Origin: Comamonadaceae bacterium
Lineage (GTDB): Bacteria; Pseudomonadota; Gammaproteobacteria; Burkholderiales; Burkholderiaceae_C
DNA length: 64,000 nt
Direction: 5' to 3'
Assembly: GCA_947448735.1 (NCBI GenBank)
Contig: CANFOS010000005.1
Coordinates: 62,001 to 126,000 of the forward strand
Below, piece by piece: positions 1-8,584 of the stretch. The notes under the pieces are model-generated. The model made no database searches. It was not told the DNA's origin and worked only from the letters and a program-made list of their open reading frames with translations. The position numbers and the translations under genes are program-made. How positions within the stretch are numbered: the stretch's first letter is position 1; every line of letters begins with the position of its first letter.

Positions 1-843
1 CGCCAGCGCCTGGTCGTCTTTCAGGCCAATCACCGCCACCGCACAACCGTCTTGCACCAGCCCATTGCACAGCGCCGTGTACGACGCAAGGGGCCAGGCA
101 CGTATCGGCAAAATGCCGCCGCCGGGGTAGACCAGTACCAAGTGTTTGCCTGCAATGGCGGGGAAGTCATGTGCCAAACGCTTATTGATATCAACGACCG
201 ACTGCGCATCCAGCTGCACATGCGGCGGTGCCTGGGTGGGCAACATCACCTGCAGTTTGGAGGTGGGCACGGTGCTTGAATCCATCGCGCGCGCCAGCGT
301 CAAAAACTGCGCGCTGATGTGCTGGTACGGGTTGTACGGCACCGGCTTGTTGATGTGCGAGCCGCGGTACAGGCCTTCTTGGGTGTGGCGATGAAAGCCA
401 ACCCGCACCCTGGCACCGCTGGCATACGACAGCAAACTGCTGATGCGTGAGAACAGCTCGCAGTCAATCGCCACATCGACATTGGCGCGGCGCAACTGCA
501 TCACGCAGCGCCACAAACTGCCCAGCAAACCCGTCAGTGATTTGTCGTCCACCGTGTGCACATTTGCGGGTTTGATGACCTGCATCAAATCCAGAATTTC
601 GCGGTTCTTGCCAAACAGCAGGGCGTGCAGCGCTGCATTCGGATAACGCGTTTTAAGGCGGGTGAACATGTCGTGCGCCAGCACCAGGCTGCCCATTTCA
701 GACAGCAAAATAATCACGATGGCGCGCGGCGCAGCATCGGTTTGGGTTTTGAAGGGGCGCGTGATGACGTCCAGCGCAGACACCGCCGCACACAGCGGTA
801 TGCCAACCCAACGGTCTATCCAGCGTTGCAGGTTGATGTTCAT
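1..843 (-). CDS. Glycosyltransferase family 9 protein, 3' end cut by window edge
   Basis: The reverse strand reads from an ATG at 843 to base 1 without a stop, giving 281 residues of a protein that continues outside the window. It has a two-domain GT-B look: an N-terminal half with a short glycine loop (SEMGS, about residue 49) and a second half beginning near residue 240 with a nucleotide-sugar-type loop (YPGGG) followed by a RAWPL segment, as in ADP-heptose:LPS heptosyltransferases and relatives. Family 9 enzymes add sugars to lipopolysaccharide core in the cytoplasm. The acceptor cannot be told here; the usual catalytic region lies partly outside. It starts 15 bases after the tgt stop and probably shares that transcript. 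Confidence 0.75.
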   Translation of the reverse strand, partial: MNINLQRWIDRWVGIPLCAAVSALDVITRPFKTQTDAAPRAIVIILLSEMGSLVLAHDMFTRLKTRYPNAALHALLFGKNREILDLMQVIKPANVHTVDDKSLTGLLGSLWRCVMQLRRANVDVAIDCELFSRISSLLSYASGARVRVGFHRHTQEGLYRGSHINKPVPYNPYQHISAQFLTLARAMDSSTVPTSKLQVMLPTQAPPHVQLDAQSVVDINKRLAHDFPAIAGKHLVLVYPGGGILPIRAWPLASYTALCNGLVQDGCAVAVIGLKDDQALA

Positions 844-858
844 GCGTTCAACATGCAG

Positions 859-2100
<1,242 letters not shown>

Positions 2101-3153
2101 TCAGTTTGCAGCTGTCTTTTGCAGCAACATCGAATCCCCGTAGCTGAAAAACCGGTACCCCTTGGCAATCGCGTGCTGGTACAGCGCCATGATGTGGTCA
2201 TACCCGGCAAAGGCGCTGACCAGCATCATCAGCGTGCTTTTGGGCAAATGAAAGTTCGTCAGCAGCATGTCAACCACTTCAAACCTGAAGCCTGGCGTGA
2301 TGAAGATGTTGGTGTCGTTGCAGGCCGGGCCAAACTTGGCTTGCGACTCCAGCGCACGGACGGTTGTGGTGCCCACCGCAACCACACGGCCACCCCGCGC
2401 TTTGCAATCTGCGATGGCTTCAAGCGTGGCCGGTGGTACTTCAAAGCGTTCAAAGTGCATGACGTGGTCGGCAATGTTGTCAGCCTTGACCGGCTGGAAG
2501 GTACCTGCGCCCACGTGCAAAGTGACGCTGGCGCGCTGCACACCGCTTGCCTCCAATTGGGCCAGCACGGTGTCGTCAAAATGCAGGGCGGCAGTCGGCG
2601 CGGCAACCGCACCGGGGTGTTTGGCAAACACGGTCTGGTAGCGCTGCTCGTCGTCTTGTGAGTCGGTGTGCGTGATATACGGCGGCAAAGGGACGTGCCC
2701 GTGCTGCGCCATCAGCGCATACGGGTCGCTGCTCAATTTGAATTGGTACAAAGGTCCGTCAACATTCGGCCAGCGGCCCAGCAGCGTGGCGGTAAAGCCG
2801 CCGTCCATCTGCATGACGGCACCGGGCAAGGGCTTTTTGCTGACCTTCAAGTGCGCGGCGACCTCATGGCCAGACGCAGCGTCGGGTGACAGGACGCGCT
2901 CGATCAGCAATTCAAGCCGGCCACCACTGGCCTTTTGGCCGAACAGCCGCGCTTTGACGACCTTGGTGTCATTGAACACCAGCAAGTCGCCAGGCAAGAG
3001 CAGGCTGGGCAAGTCGGTGAACTGGCGATCAGCCCATGCCGGGGCGCGGCCATCCAGCAAGCGCGAGCCGCTGCGCAGCGCGGGCGGGTGCTGGGCAATC
3101 AGTTCTGGCGGGAGCGTGAAATCAAAATCACTGAGGGTAAAAGCTGTCTTCAT
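2101..3153 (-). CDS. queA: S-adenosylmethionine:tRNA ribosyltransferase-isomerase
   Basis: QueA transfers and rearranges the ribosyl part of SAM onto preQ1 in tRNA to make epoxyqueuosine, the step after Tgt. The 350-residue product has the family pattern: FDFTLPPELIAQHP at the N terminus, DLLVFNDTKVVKARLFG, HVGAGTFQPVK, and the C-terminal TNFHLPKSTLMMLVSAFAG. The ATG at 3153 gives the usual MKTAFTLSDF start; a longer frame up to 3177 would run into recG. It is first in the queA - tgt operon and diverges from recG across only 17 bases, so the two promoters must overlap. GGGCACAATTGTCCC, a near-palindrome, sits in that gap. Confidence 0.95.
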   Translation of the reverse strand: MKTAFTLSDFDFTLPPELIAQHPPALRSGSRLLDGRAPAWADRQFTDLPSLLLPGDLLVFNDTKVVKARLFGQKASGGRLELLIERVLSPDAASGHEVAAHLKVSKKPLPGAVMQMDGGFTATLLGRWPNVDGPLYQFKLSSDPYALMAQHGHVPLPPYITHTDSQDDEQRYQTVFAKHPGAVAAPTAALHFDDTVLAQLEASGVQRASVTLHVGAGTFQPVKADNIADHVMHFERFEVPPATLEAIADCKARGGRVVAVGTTTVRALESQAKFGPACNDTNIFITPGFRFEVVDMLLTNFHLPKSTLMMLVSAFAGYDHIMALYQHAIAKGYRFFSYGDSMLLQKTAAN

Positions 3154-3170
3154 ACGGGCACAATTGTCCC

Positions 3171-5420
3171 ATGCCACCCGCTGTCAAAGTTGCTGCCAAA
3201 GCTGTTCCAACAGCAGCCAAAACACAGGCTCAAAAAGCGTTGGACAAGCTCGGCCTGCGCCGTGACATTGACCTGGCGCTGCACTTGCCGCTGCGCTACG
3301 AAGACGAAACCCGCATCACGATGCTGGCCGATGCACGCGACGGCGAGATGGTGCAAATTGAAGGCATCATCACGAACAGCGAGATCAGCTTTCGACCACG
3401 CCGCCAGTTGCGCGTCACGCTCGATGACGGCACCGACACCTGCACGCTGCGGTTTTTAAACTTCTACCCGTCACACCAAAAAACACTGAGTGTGGGCGCA
3501 CGCGTGCGGGCGCGGGGCGAGCTGCGCGGCGGGTTTGTCAGTCGCGAGATGGTGCACCCCAGCTTCAAATTGGCCGGGGGTGATCTGCCTGGCGCGCTCA
3601 CGCCGATCTACTCTACCGTGGCGGGCCTGCCGCAGGCGTACTTGCGCAAGGCGGTGCTGGGCGGGGTAGCTCGGGCCGACCTGAACGAAACCATTCCCGC
3701 CGCCCATCTGGACAAAAACCTGCCGCAGCCCTTGTGGAGCCTACGTGAGGCGCTACATTTTTTGCATAACCCGACACCCGATGTCGCCTTGGGTGCGTCG
3801 GGCAGGGCCGACCCAACCGCGCACAGCCCCCTAGGGGGGCAGCGAAGTACGCGAAGCGACGAGCGTGGGGGCTTCTTGGCAGATTTTGAGGATCACAGCC
3901 ATCCGGCATGGCAGCGACTGAAAGCCGAAGAGCTGCTGGCCCAGCAACTGTCGCAGCTTGAAGCCAGACGTGTGCGGGCTGCCATGCGTGCGCCGCCCTT
4001 GCTAGGCCATTCCCTGCAAAACACCCATTGCACGCTACATGACCAGTTGCTCGAGCGCCTGCCGTTTCGACTGACCACCGCGCAACAGCGTGTGGGCGCT
4101 GAAATTGCCGCCGATCTACACAAAAATGTACCCATGCACCGCTTGTTGCAGGGCGATGTGGGCTCTGGAAAAACGGTGGTCGCTGCACTGGCTGCCGCCC
4201 GCTGCATGGATGCCGGCTGGCAATGTGCGTTGATGGCGCCCACCGAAATTCTGGCCGAGCAGCATTTCCGCAAACTCATCACCTGGCTGGAGCCACTGGG
4301 CATCAAGACCGCATGGCTGACCGGTAGCCAAAAAGCCAAGGAACGGCGCGAAGCACTCGCGATGATTGCGAGTGGCCAGGCCGGTTTGGTGGTCGGCACC
4401 CATGCGGTGATTCAGGACAAAGTGGTGTTTAAAAACCTGGCACTGGCCATCATTGATGAGCAGCACCGCTTTGGTGTGGCGCAGCGGCTGGCTTTGCGGA
4501 GCAAAGCCAGCGTTGCGCCATTGGCGATTTATGGGCCCGCCCCCACCCCGACCCTCCCCCACTCGGGGGAGGGAGCTTTGACGCAAGAGCCTCATTTATT
4601 GATGATGACTGCGACACCTATCCCGCGTACGTTGGCCATGAGCTATTACGCCGACCTGGATGTGTCGACCATTGACGAGCTGCCACCCGGCCGCACCGCC
4701 ATCGTGACCAAGGTCGTCCACGACAGCCGGCGCGACGAAGTGATTGAACGCATCCGCAGCCAGATTGCTGAGGGCCGGCAGGTGTACTGGGTGTGCCCGC
4801 TGATTGAAGAGAGCGAAATGCTGGACCTGACCAACGCTACCGAAACGCACGAAGCCTTGAGCGCCGCCCTGCCCGGCGTGCTGGTTGGCCTTTTGCATTC
4901 GCGCATGCCCGTGGCAGAGAAAAAAGCTGTGATGGGTTTGTTCAACGATGGCGTGATGGCCGTGCTGGTCAGCACCACCGTGATTGAGGTCGGCGTGGAT
5001 GTGCCCAATGCATCGCTGATGGTGATTGAACACGCCGAGCGCTTTGGCCTGAGCCAGCTGCACCAGCTGCGGGGCCGGGTCGGGCGCGGCGCGGCGGCAT
5101 CGGCCTGCGTGCTGCTGTATTCAACGGGGGATGCCACGCGGCTGGGCGACACCGCCAAAGCGCGCCTGAAGGCCATGCTGGAGACCAACGACGGCTTCGA
5201 GATTGCCCGGCGCGACCTGGAGATACGCGGGCCGGGTGAGTTTTTGGGGGCGCGGCAGTCGGGCGCGCCTTTGCTCCGGTTTGCCGACTTGGCCCTTGAC
5301 GCACCGTGGCTGGCTTGGGCGCGGGCCTTGGCGCCTGTGATGCTGGACAAGCATGCGGCGCTGGCTGAGCGGCATGTTTTGCGGTGGCTGGGGACGAAGG
5401 GCGAGTATTTGAAGGCTTGA
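3171..5420 (+). CDS. recG: ATP-dependent DNA helicase RecG, with two repeat-derived insertions
   Basis: RecG remodels stalled replication forks and branch-migrates Holliday junctions. The 749-residue protein has an N-terminal OB/wedge part, Walker A GDVGSGKT near residue 325, DEQH motif II, TATPIPRT motif III and the C-terminal helicase motifs QLRGRVGRG. Typical RecG is about 690 residues. The excess comes mainly from two segments. About residues 205-238 (between HFLHNPTP and HPAWQRLKAEEL) carry a GC-rich repeat. About residues 454-474 (YGPAPTPTLPHSGEGAL, between DEQHRFGV..ALRSK and LLMMTATPIPRT) are encoded by a CCCTCCCCC/GGGGGAGGG palindrome. Both keep the frame open, so the gene is probably functional. 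The ATG at 3171 follows the divergent queA start closely. Confidence 0.95.
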   Translation: MPPAVKVAAKAVPTAAKTQAQKALDKLGLRRDIDLALHLPLRYEDETRITMLADARDGEMVQIEGIITNSEISFRPRRQLRVTLDDGTDTCTLRFLNFYPSHQKTLSVGARVRARGELRGGFVSREMVHPSFKLAGGDLPGALTPIYSTVAGLPQAYLRKAVLGGVARADLNETIPAAHLDKNLPQPLWSLREALHFLHNPTPDVALGASGRADPTAHSPLGGQRSTRSDERGGFLADFEDHSHPAWQRLKAEELLAQQLSQLEARRVRAAMRAPPLLGHSLQNTHCTLHDQLLERLPFRLTTAQQRVGAEIAADLHKNVPMHRLLQGDVGSGKTVVAALAAARCMDAGWQCALMAPTEILAEQHFRKLITWLEPLGIKTAWLTGSQKAKERREALAMIASGQAGLVVGTHAVIQDKVVFKNLALAIIDEQHRFGVAQRLALRSKASVAPLAIYGPAPTPTLPHSGEGALTQEPHLLMMTATPIPRTLAMSYYADLDVSTIDELPPGRTAIVTKVVHDSRRDEVIERIRSQIAEGRQVYWVCPLIEESEMLDLTNATETHEALSAALPGVLVGLLHSRMPVAEKKAVMGLFNDGVMAVLVSTTVIEVGVDVPNASLMVIEHAERFGLSQLHQLRGRVGRGAAASACVLLYSTGDATRLGDTAKARLKAMLETNDGFEIARRDLEIRGPGEFLGARQSGAPLLRFADLALDAPWLAWARALAPVMLDKHAALAERHVLRWLGTKGEYLKA
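3826..3872 (+). repeat. GC-rich dispersed repeat (family 2) inside recG
   Basis: Starts with the palindrome GCCCCCTAGGGGGGC and ends with GACGAGCGTGGGGGC. Related copies with the same ends occur at 42441-42488 and 7148-7192, also inside genes. It is read here as SPLGGQRSTRSDERGG within RecG. Confidence 0.75.
4552..4573. repeat. C/G-tract palindrome inside recG
   Basis: Nine-base arms CCCTCCCCC and GGGGGAGGG flank the loop ACTC. It encodes PTLPHSGEG between helicase motifs II and III. I recognise the TLPHxGEG type of peptide as a common outcome of a short palindromic repeat found in many proteobacterial genomes. Confidence 0.75.
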
Positions 5421-5458
5421 GGCGGGTTTTTGACCTGTTTTTTCCTGTTTTTAGGTAT

Positions 5459-5513
5459 GTTTTAGGGCTCCGGGCCAATGAATTCCTACGCTAGCAGCTC
5501 CTGAATTTATAGC
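5459..5513 (-). repeat. Dispersed ~55 bp element (family 1), intergenic, downstream of recG
   Basis: On the minus strand it reads GCTAT, an A/T run, TCAGGAGCTGCT, then ATTGGCC and ends CCCTAAAAC. It has the same length (55 bp) and block order as the copy inside the helicase gene at 10970-11024, sharing GCTAT, TTCAGGAGC, ATTGGC, GCC and TAAAAC. Confidence 0.75.
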
Positions 5514-5532
5514 GGCCGTCTTTCACGTAGCT

Positions 5533-5607
5533 GCCGGGACTCGCCCCGGCGGGCGACTTACTTTTCTTTGCCTCGCCAAAGAAACCCGCCGCCGGGCGAC
5601 TCCCGGC
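5533..5607. repeat. Large imperfect palindrome between recG and the next gene
   Basis: Outer arms GCCGGGACTCGCCCCGGCGG and its near-complement ending ACTCCCGGC enclose inner arms TTTCTTTG and CAAAGAAA around the loop CCTCGC. The whole 75 bp can fold as one long hairpin. It lies between the convergent ends of recG and the 5621-6193 gene and could end transcription from either side, or be a miniature repeat element. Confidence 0.6.
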
Positions 5608-5620
5608 ATCCACATAAAAA

Positions 5621-6193
5621 CTACAAACCCAAAACCCGCTGTCCAGCCTCAGGACTGCGAACATACCCAAACTGCAGCGGCAGTTCCTGCGCCACCACCT
5701 CCTGCAACACCCATAACCCCGACTCAACCGCATCGGCTACCTGCAACATATCCTGCGTATGCACCAGCCCAAAACCAAGTGCCGTCTCCAGATAAACGCG
5801 CCCATGCTCATCAATAAAGCAGCGCTGAACAATGGCAGCCTCGTTTGCATGGCTCGTCACTTCAAACTCAGGTGCGCTGCCGATCCGCCAAACAAAAGGC
5901 GTGGCTTCGAGTTCGACGTAAACACGTTGTGGGCCGTTTTGAAAAAACCACTGGCCCTCGGCGTCACAGGCATAGTTGCGCTGGATGAAGTCAATCAGCT
6001 TGTCGTGTTTGAGCAGCGAGCCCTTGCTGGCCAGCTGCCGGCCTGGCTCTGTTGACGGCGCACAAAACCGCCCTGCCGCCTGTGCCTGGTCGTCGCGCAT
6101 GTACCAGTTGCCGCGCGCATCCAGCCCCAGCCAGCCGTAGCAATGCGGCACATTCGGCCACTTGGCGATGGCGGCCTTGACAATGTCATCCAT
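5621..6193 (-). CDS. Conserved hypothetical protein (DUF2946/DUF2944-like, unsure)
   Basis: The 190-residue product (MDDIVKAAIAKWPNVPHCYG start) looks like a real soluble protein: tryptophan- and aromatic-rich, no signal peptide, no membrane segment. I recall similar proteins with the N-terminal KWPNVPHCYGWLGLD pattern in Burkholderiales as a domain of unknown function. A core near residues 75-115 reads FIQRNYACDAEGQWFFQNGPQRVYVELEATPFVWR. The ATG at 6193 is preferred because a GGAG lies six bases upstream, whereas the open frame extends only seven codons further. That GGAG belongs to the end of a 143 bp palindromic repeat. Function unknown. Confidence 0.75.
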   Translation of the reverse strand: MDDIVKAAIAKWPNVPHCYGWLGLDARGNWYMRDDQAQAAGRFCAPSTEPGRQLASKGSLLKHDKLIDFIQRNYACDAEGQWFFQNGPQRVYVELEATPFVWRIGSAPEFEVTSHANEAAIVQRCFIDEHGRVYLETALGFGLVHTQDMLQVADAVESGLWVLQEVVAQELPLQFGYVRSPEAGQRVLGL

Positions 6194-6194
6194 G

Positions 6195-6337
6195 AGGCAC
6201 TCCGATAAATTCATTTTCCGGGCGAATTGCGTCGTTGCGCGGTGCTCGCCATCCTCACGTACCTGAAGTACGTTCCGGTTGCTGTGCGCCGCGCGCCTGG
6301 CACTTCATCCCGAAAATCTGAATTTCTGGAAGTGCCT
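6195..6337. repeat. 143 bp palindromic element (MITE/REP-like)
   Basis: The ends are inverted copies: AGGCACTCCGATAAATTC at the left and GAATTTCTGGAAGTGCCT at the right, continuing inward with TTTTCCGGG/CCCGAAAA. The exact centre is ACGTAC-CTGAA-GTACGT at 6257-6273. No protein is encoded. It fills the gap between the 5621-6193 gene and the yheT stop, and its left end supplies the ribosome binding site of the former. Confidence 0.8.
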
Positions 6338-6348
6338 GTCGTTTGATT

Positions 6349-7392
6349 TTAAAGATGCGTGTCCAGAAACGCCGTCACGGCCTGTGGCATGGCCCGCACG
6401 TTCGCAGGGAAACGCCCCGAGGGAAAGCCGACGTGGCCGCCCTGTGCTGGCTGCCAGAGCGTGACGCTGCCGCTCACCTCTGCTGATTGGGGCAGGCTCC
6501 AGGCGGGAATGAAGGGGTCGTTGATGGCGTTGAGCGCCAGGGCAGGCACAACAATACGGCCCATGTGCGGCTTGGCCGAGGCGCGCTTCCAGTAGTCGTC
6601 GGTGTTTTTAAAGCCATGCAGCGGCGCGGTGACGATGTTGTCAAACGCATACAGGTCACGCGCGGCCAACAGGTCACGGCGGCTGAACAAACCCGGGTGC
6701 TGGTCGAGCTTTTGCAGCGCCTTGGGCACCATGCTGCTTAAAAACATGCGCGTGTAAACCAGCCGGTTAAAGCCGCGCCCGATCGCCCAGCCGCTGGCGG
6801 CCAAATCAAGCGGCGAACACACGCTGGCCACGGCACGAACCACGTGCGTCGCGGCGGCGCCCAGCTCACCGGCCCAGCGCATCAGCGCATTGCCGCCCAG
6901 CGATATGCCCACCGCCACCAGCGGCCCAGCATGGCCAGATTGTAGGCGTCGCAGGATCCAGTCAATCTCTTGAAAATCGCCTGAATGGTAGGCGCGGGGC
7001 GCGTGGTTCAGTTCCCCCGAACAGCCCCTGAAGTGCGGCACCGCACAAGCCCAGCCACGGGTCCGTGCAGCATCGGCCAAGGCCTGGGCGTAGTGGCTGC
7101 CCGACGAGCCTTCAAGACCATGAAAAATCACCAGCAGCGGTTTTGCCGCCCCGCATTTCACGCCGTGTGAGGCGCTGCCTCCAGAGGGGGCTAATTTTTC
7201 TGGGGGAGGCGCGTCGGGAAATGGCGGCTGGGCATCCAGCAAAAAATCAACATCGACAAAATCGTTGTCTGGCGTCACCCAGCGCTCGCGCCGAAACGCT
7301 GGCGCGCTGCCGACATAACGCTCGGCCCGCAGCGCAGCCCAAATGGTTTGCAGATTACCGCCAGGCAGCCACCAGGGCGCTTCATATCTCAT
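6349..7392 (-). CDS. YheT-type alpha/beta hydrolase
   Basis: A 347-residue cytoplasmic hydrolase of the YheT/AbhD group. The N terminus PWWLPGGNLQTIW is typical. The oxyanion region is FHGLEGSSGSHYA, the nucleophile elbow GISLGGNALMRW (Ser), followed by an acidic residue in AINDPFIP and the catalytic His in QGGHVGF. Substrate unknown; family members are esterases of short acyl esters. About residues 67-82 (LAPSGGSASHGVK) derive from a GC-rich repeat, lengthening the loop before the first core strand. It is last in the operon helicase - pdeM - SnoaL - yheT, starting 15 bases after the preceding stop. Confidence 0.85.
   Translation of the reverse strand: MRYEAPWWLPGGNLQTIWAALRAERYVGSAPAFRRERWVTPDNDFVDVDFLLDAQPPFPDAPPPEKLAPSGGSASHGVKCGAAKPLLVIFHGLEGSSGSHYAQALADAARTRGWACAVPHFRGCSGELNHAPRAYHSGDFQEIDWILRRLQSGHAGPLVAVGISLGGNALMRWAGELGAAATHVVRAVASVCSPLDLAASGWAIGRGFNRLVYTRMFLSSMVPKALQKLDQHPGLFSRRDLLAARDLYAFDNIVTAPLHGFKNTDDYWKRASAKPHMGRIVVPALALNAINDPFIPAWSLPQSAEVSGSVTLWQPAQGGHVGFPSGRFPANVRAMPQAVTAFLDTHL
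7148..7192 (-). repeat. GC-rich dispersed repeat (family 2) inside the yheT-type gene
   Basis: On the minus strand it begins GCCCCCTCTGGAGGCAGC, continues CTCACACGGCGTG and ends GCGGGGC. Its translation APSGGSASHGV closely matches APSGGSESHVV in the acetoacetyl-CoA synthetase at 42441-42488, although the host proteins are unrelated. Confidence 0.75.
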
Positions 7393-7407
7393 AGCGGTGA
7401 ACGCACA

Positions 7408-7854
7408 TCAATGAAGCACTTGCGGGCTGTCGTTGACTTCCAGCATCTCGCTGGGTGTGCCGGGGCTGGCGTGATGCGCCACCATGCGCCAGCCCAGCGG
7501 CGTTTTTTGGTACACATTGGTGGCAATCACATAAGCATGGCGCGGACCTGCGTCGGTCAGCACCTCGATGCGTTCCAGCACGCTATGCACGCTGGCACCC
7601 AGCGACTCTATCCGGTGCACTTTTTCAGCGCTGGCCTGAATGCTGCCGTTGGTGAACATCATGTCAAACGCCGCACGAATGGCGCCCGCGCCGAGCAGCC
7701 GCGCGCCACCGGGGTGCACGCACACAATGTCGTCTTCGTCGGCCCAGCAGGCCATCAGCTTGTCAATGTCGCCACTTTGCAGCGCTTCGTAAAACGCGGT
7801 CTCGATCTCGTCGGGACTGCTGGCATCGAAAGGGACGGTTTTGGGTTTGCGCAT
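7408..7854 (-). CDS. SnoaL-like / NTF2-fold domain protein
   Basis: A 148-residue single-domain protein with the SnoaL_3/DUF4440-type pattern: a helix with AFYEALQSGDIDKLMACWADEDDIVCVHPGG, then ERIEVLTDAGPRHAYVIATNVYQKTPLGWRMVAHHASP. Such proteins form a cone-shaped pocket and serve as small isomerases or ligand-binding partners; none of the residues here fix a reaction. It lies between pdeM (22 bases) and the yheT-type gene (15 bases) on the minus strand and is probably co-transcribed with both. Confidence 0.8.
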   Translation of the reverse strand: MRKPKTVPFDASSPDEIETAFYEALQSGDIDKLMACWADEDDIVCVHPGGARLLGAGAIRAAFDMMFTNGSIQASAEKVHRIESLGASVHSVLERIEVLTDAGPRHAYVIATNVYQKTPLGWRMVAHHASPGTPSEMLEVNDSPQVLH

Positions 7855-7876
7855 GGTGGTGATGGGGCAGGCTTGA

Positions 7877-8584
7877 TCAGCGCTGCGCCACGTCTGTAGA
7901 GGATGCTATTAGGCCACGGGTGCTTGGCAATCGCCAAACCGATTGCCCGCCAGCGGCAAACAGCAGCAGCTCCGGCTGCGGGGTGACGGTGTAGCCGCCG
8001 GTAAATTCGCCGAATGCTGGCAATATGGCGCTGCGGTCTTCAAACACAAAGCAGGGCAGCTTCAGGCGGTCTCGCGCGGGGCCCTGCAAGCGCACCACCG
8101 GATGGGTGTGCCCGGCCAGCACGGCATGGCTGGCGTGCGCCTGTGGGTAGTGGCAAGCGGCAAACGGGCCCACCAGGTGCGGCTCATCGACCACGCTGAT
8201 GTTCAAGCCGGGCGGCGGGTCGCCAGCGCGGTTGTCGTGGTTGCCACGTACCAAAGTGCAGTCCACATCGGCATGGCGTTGTCGCCAGATGGCGAGTTGA
8301 CTGAGCACTGACGCGGTGCGGGCCTGGCGCGCATGCAAAAAATCGCCCAAAAACACCAACTGCACAGGCTGGTAACGCAGCAGCAGCTGGCTCAGACGGT
8401 GCAGGTTCTCGGCGGTGGTGCCGCTGGGCACAGGTTGGCCGAGCGCGCGGTAGGTGGCGGCTTTGCCCAGGTGGAGGTCGGCAATAAACAAAACCTGACC
8501 TTCCGGCCACCACAAGGCGCGTTCTGGAAGCAGCCAAACCAGGTGGCCGGCATAAGTGATCGGTAGCGGCTTGCCTTGCGTCAT
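7877..8584 (-). CDS. pdeM: PdeM-type metallophosphoesterase, helicase-associated
   Basis: A 235-residue calcineurin-fold phosphoesterase of the ligase-associated DNA repair group. Metal motifs appear in order: [25 protein letters not shown], and LAGHTHP. Homologues act on DNA or nucleotide phosphates next to an Lhr-type helicase. The ATG at 8584 ([13 protein letters not shown]) overlaps the helicase stop by four bases (ATGA), so the two are translationally coupled; a longer open frame reaching 8686 overlaps the helicase gene and is not needed. The usual partner ligase and exonuclease are absent from this locus. Confidence 0.85.
   Translation of the reverse strand: MTQGKPLPITYAGHLVWLLPERALWWPEGQVLFIADLHLGKAATYRALGQPVPSGTTAENLHRLSQLLLRYQPVQLVFLGDFLHARQARTASVLSQLAIWRQRHADVDCTLVRGNHDNRAGDPPPGLNISVVDEPHLVGPFAACHYPQAHASHAVLAGHTHPVVRLQGPARDRLKLPCFVFEDRSAILPAFGEFTGGYTVTPQPELLLFAAGGQSVWRLPSTRGLIASSTDVAQR

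Noticed and set aside
6194..6348. Insertion sequence with transposase between the hypothetical gene and yheT
   Set aside because: The 143 bp palindrome encodes no protein and has no clear target-site duplication, so only a miniature repeat element is supported.
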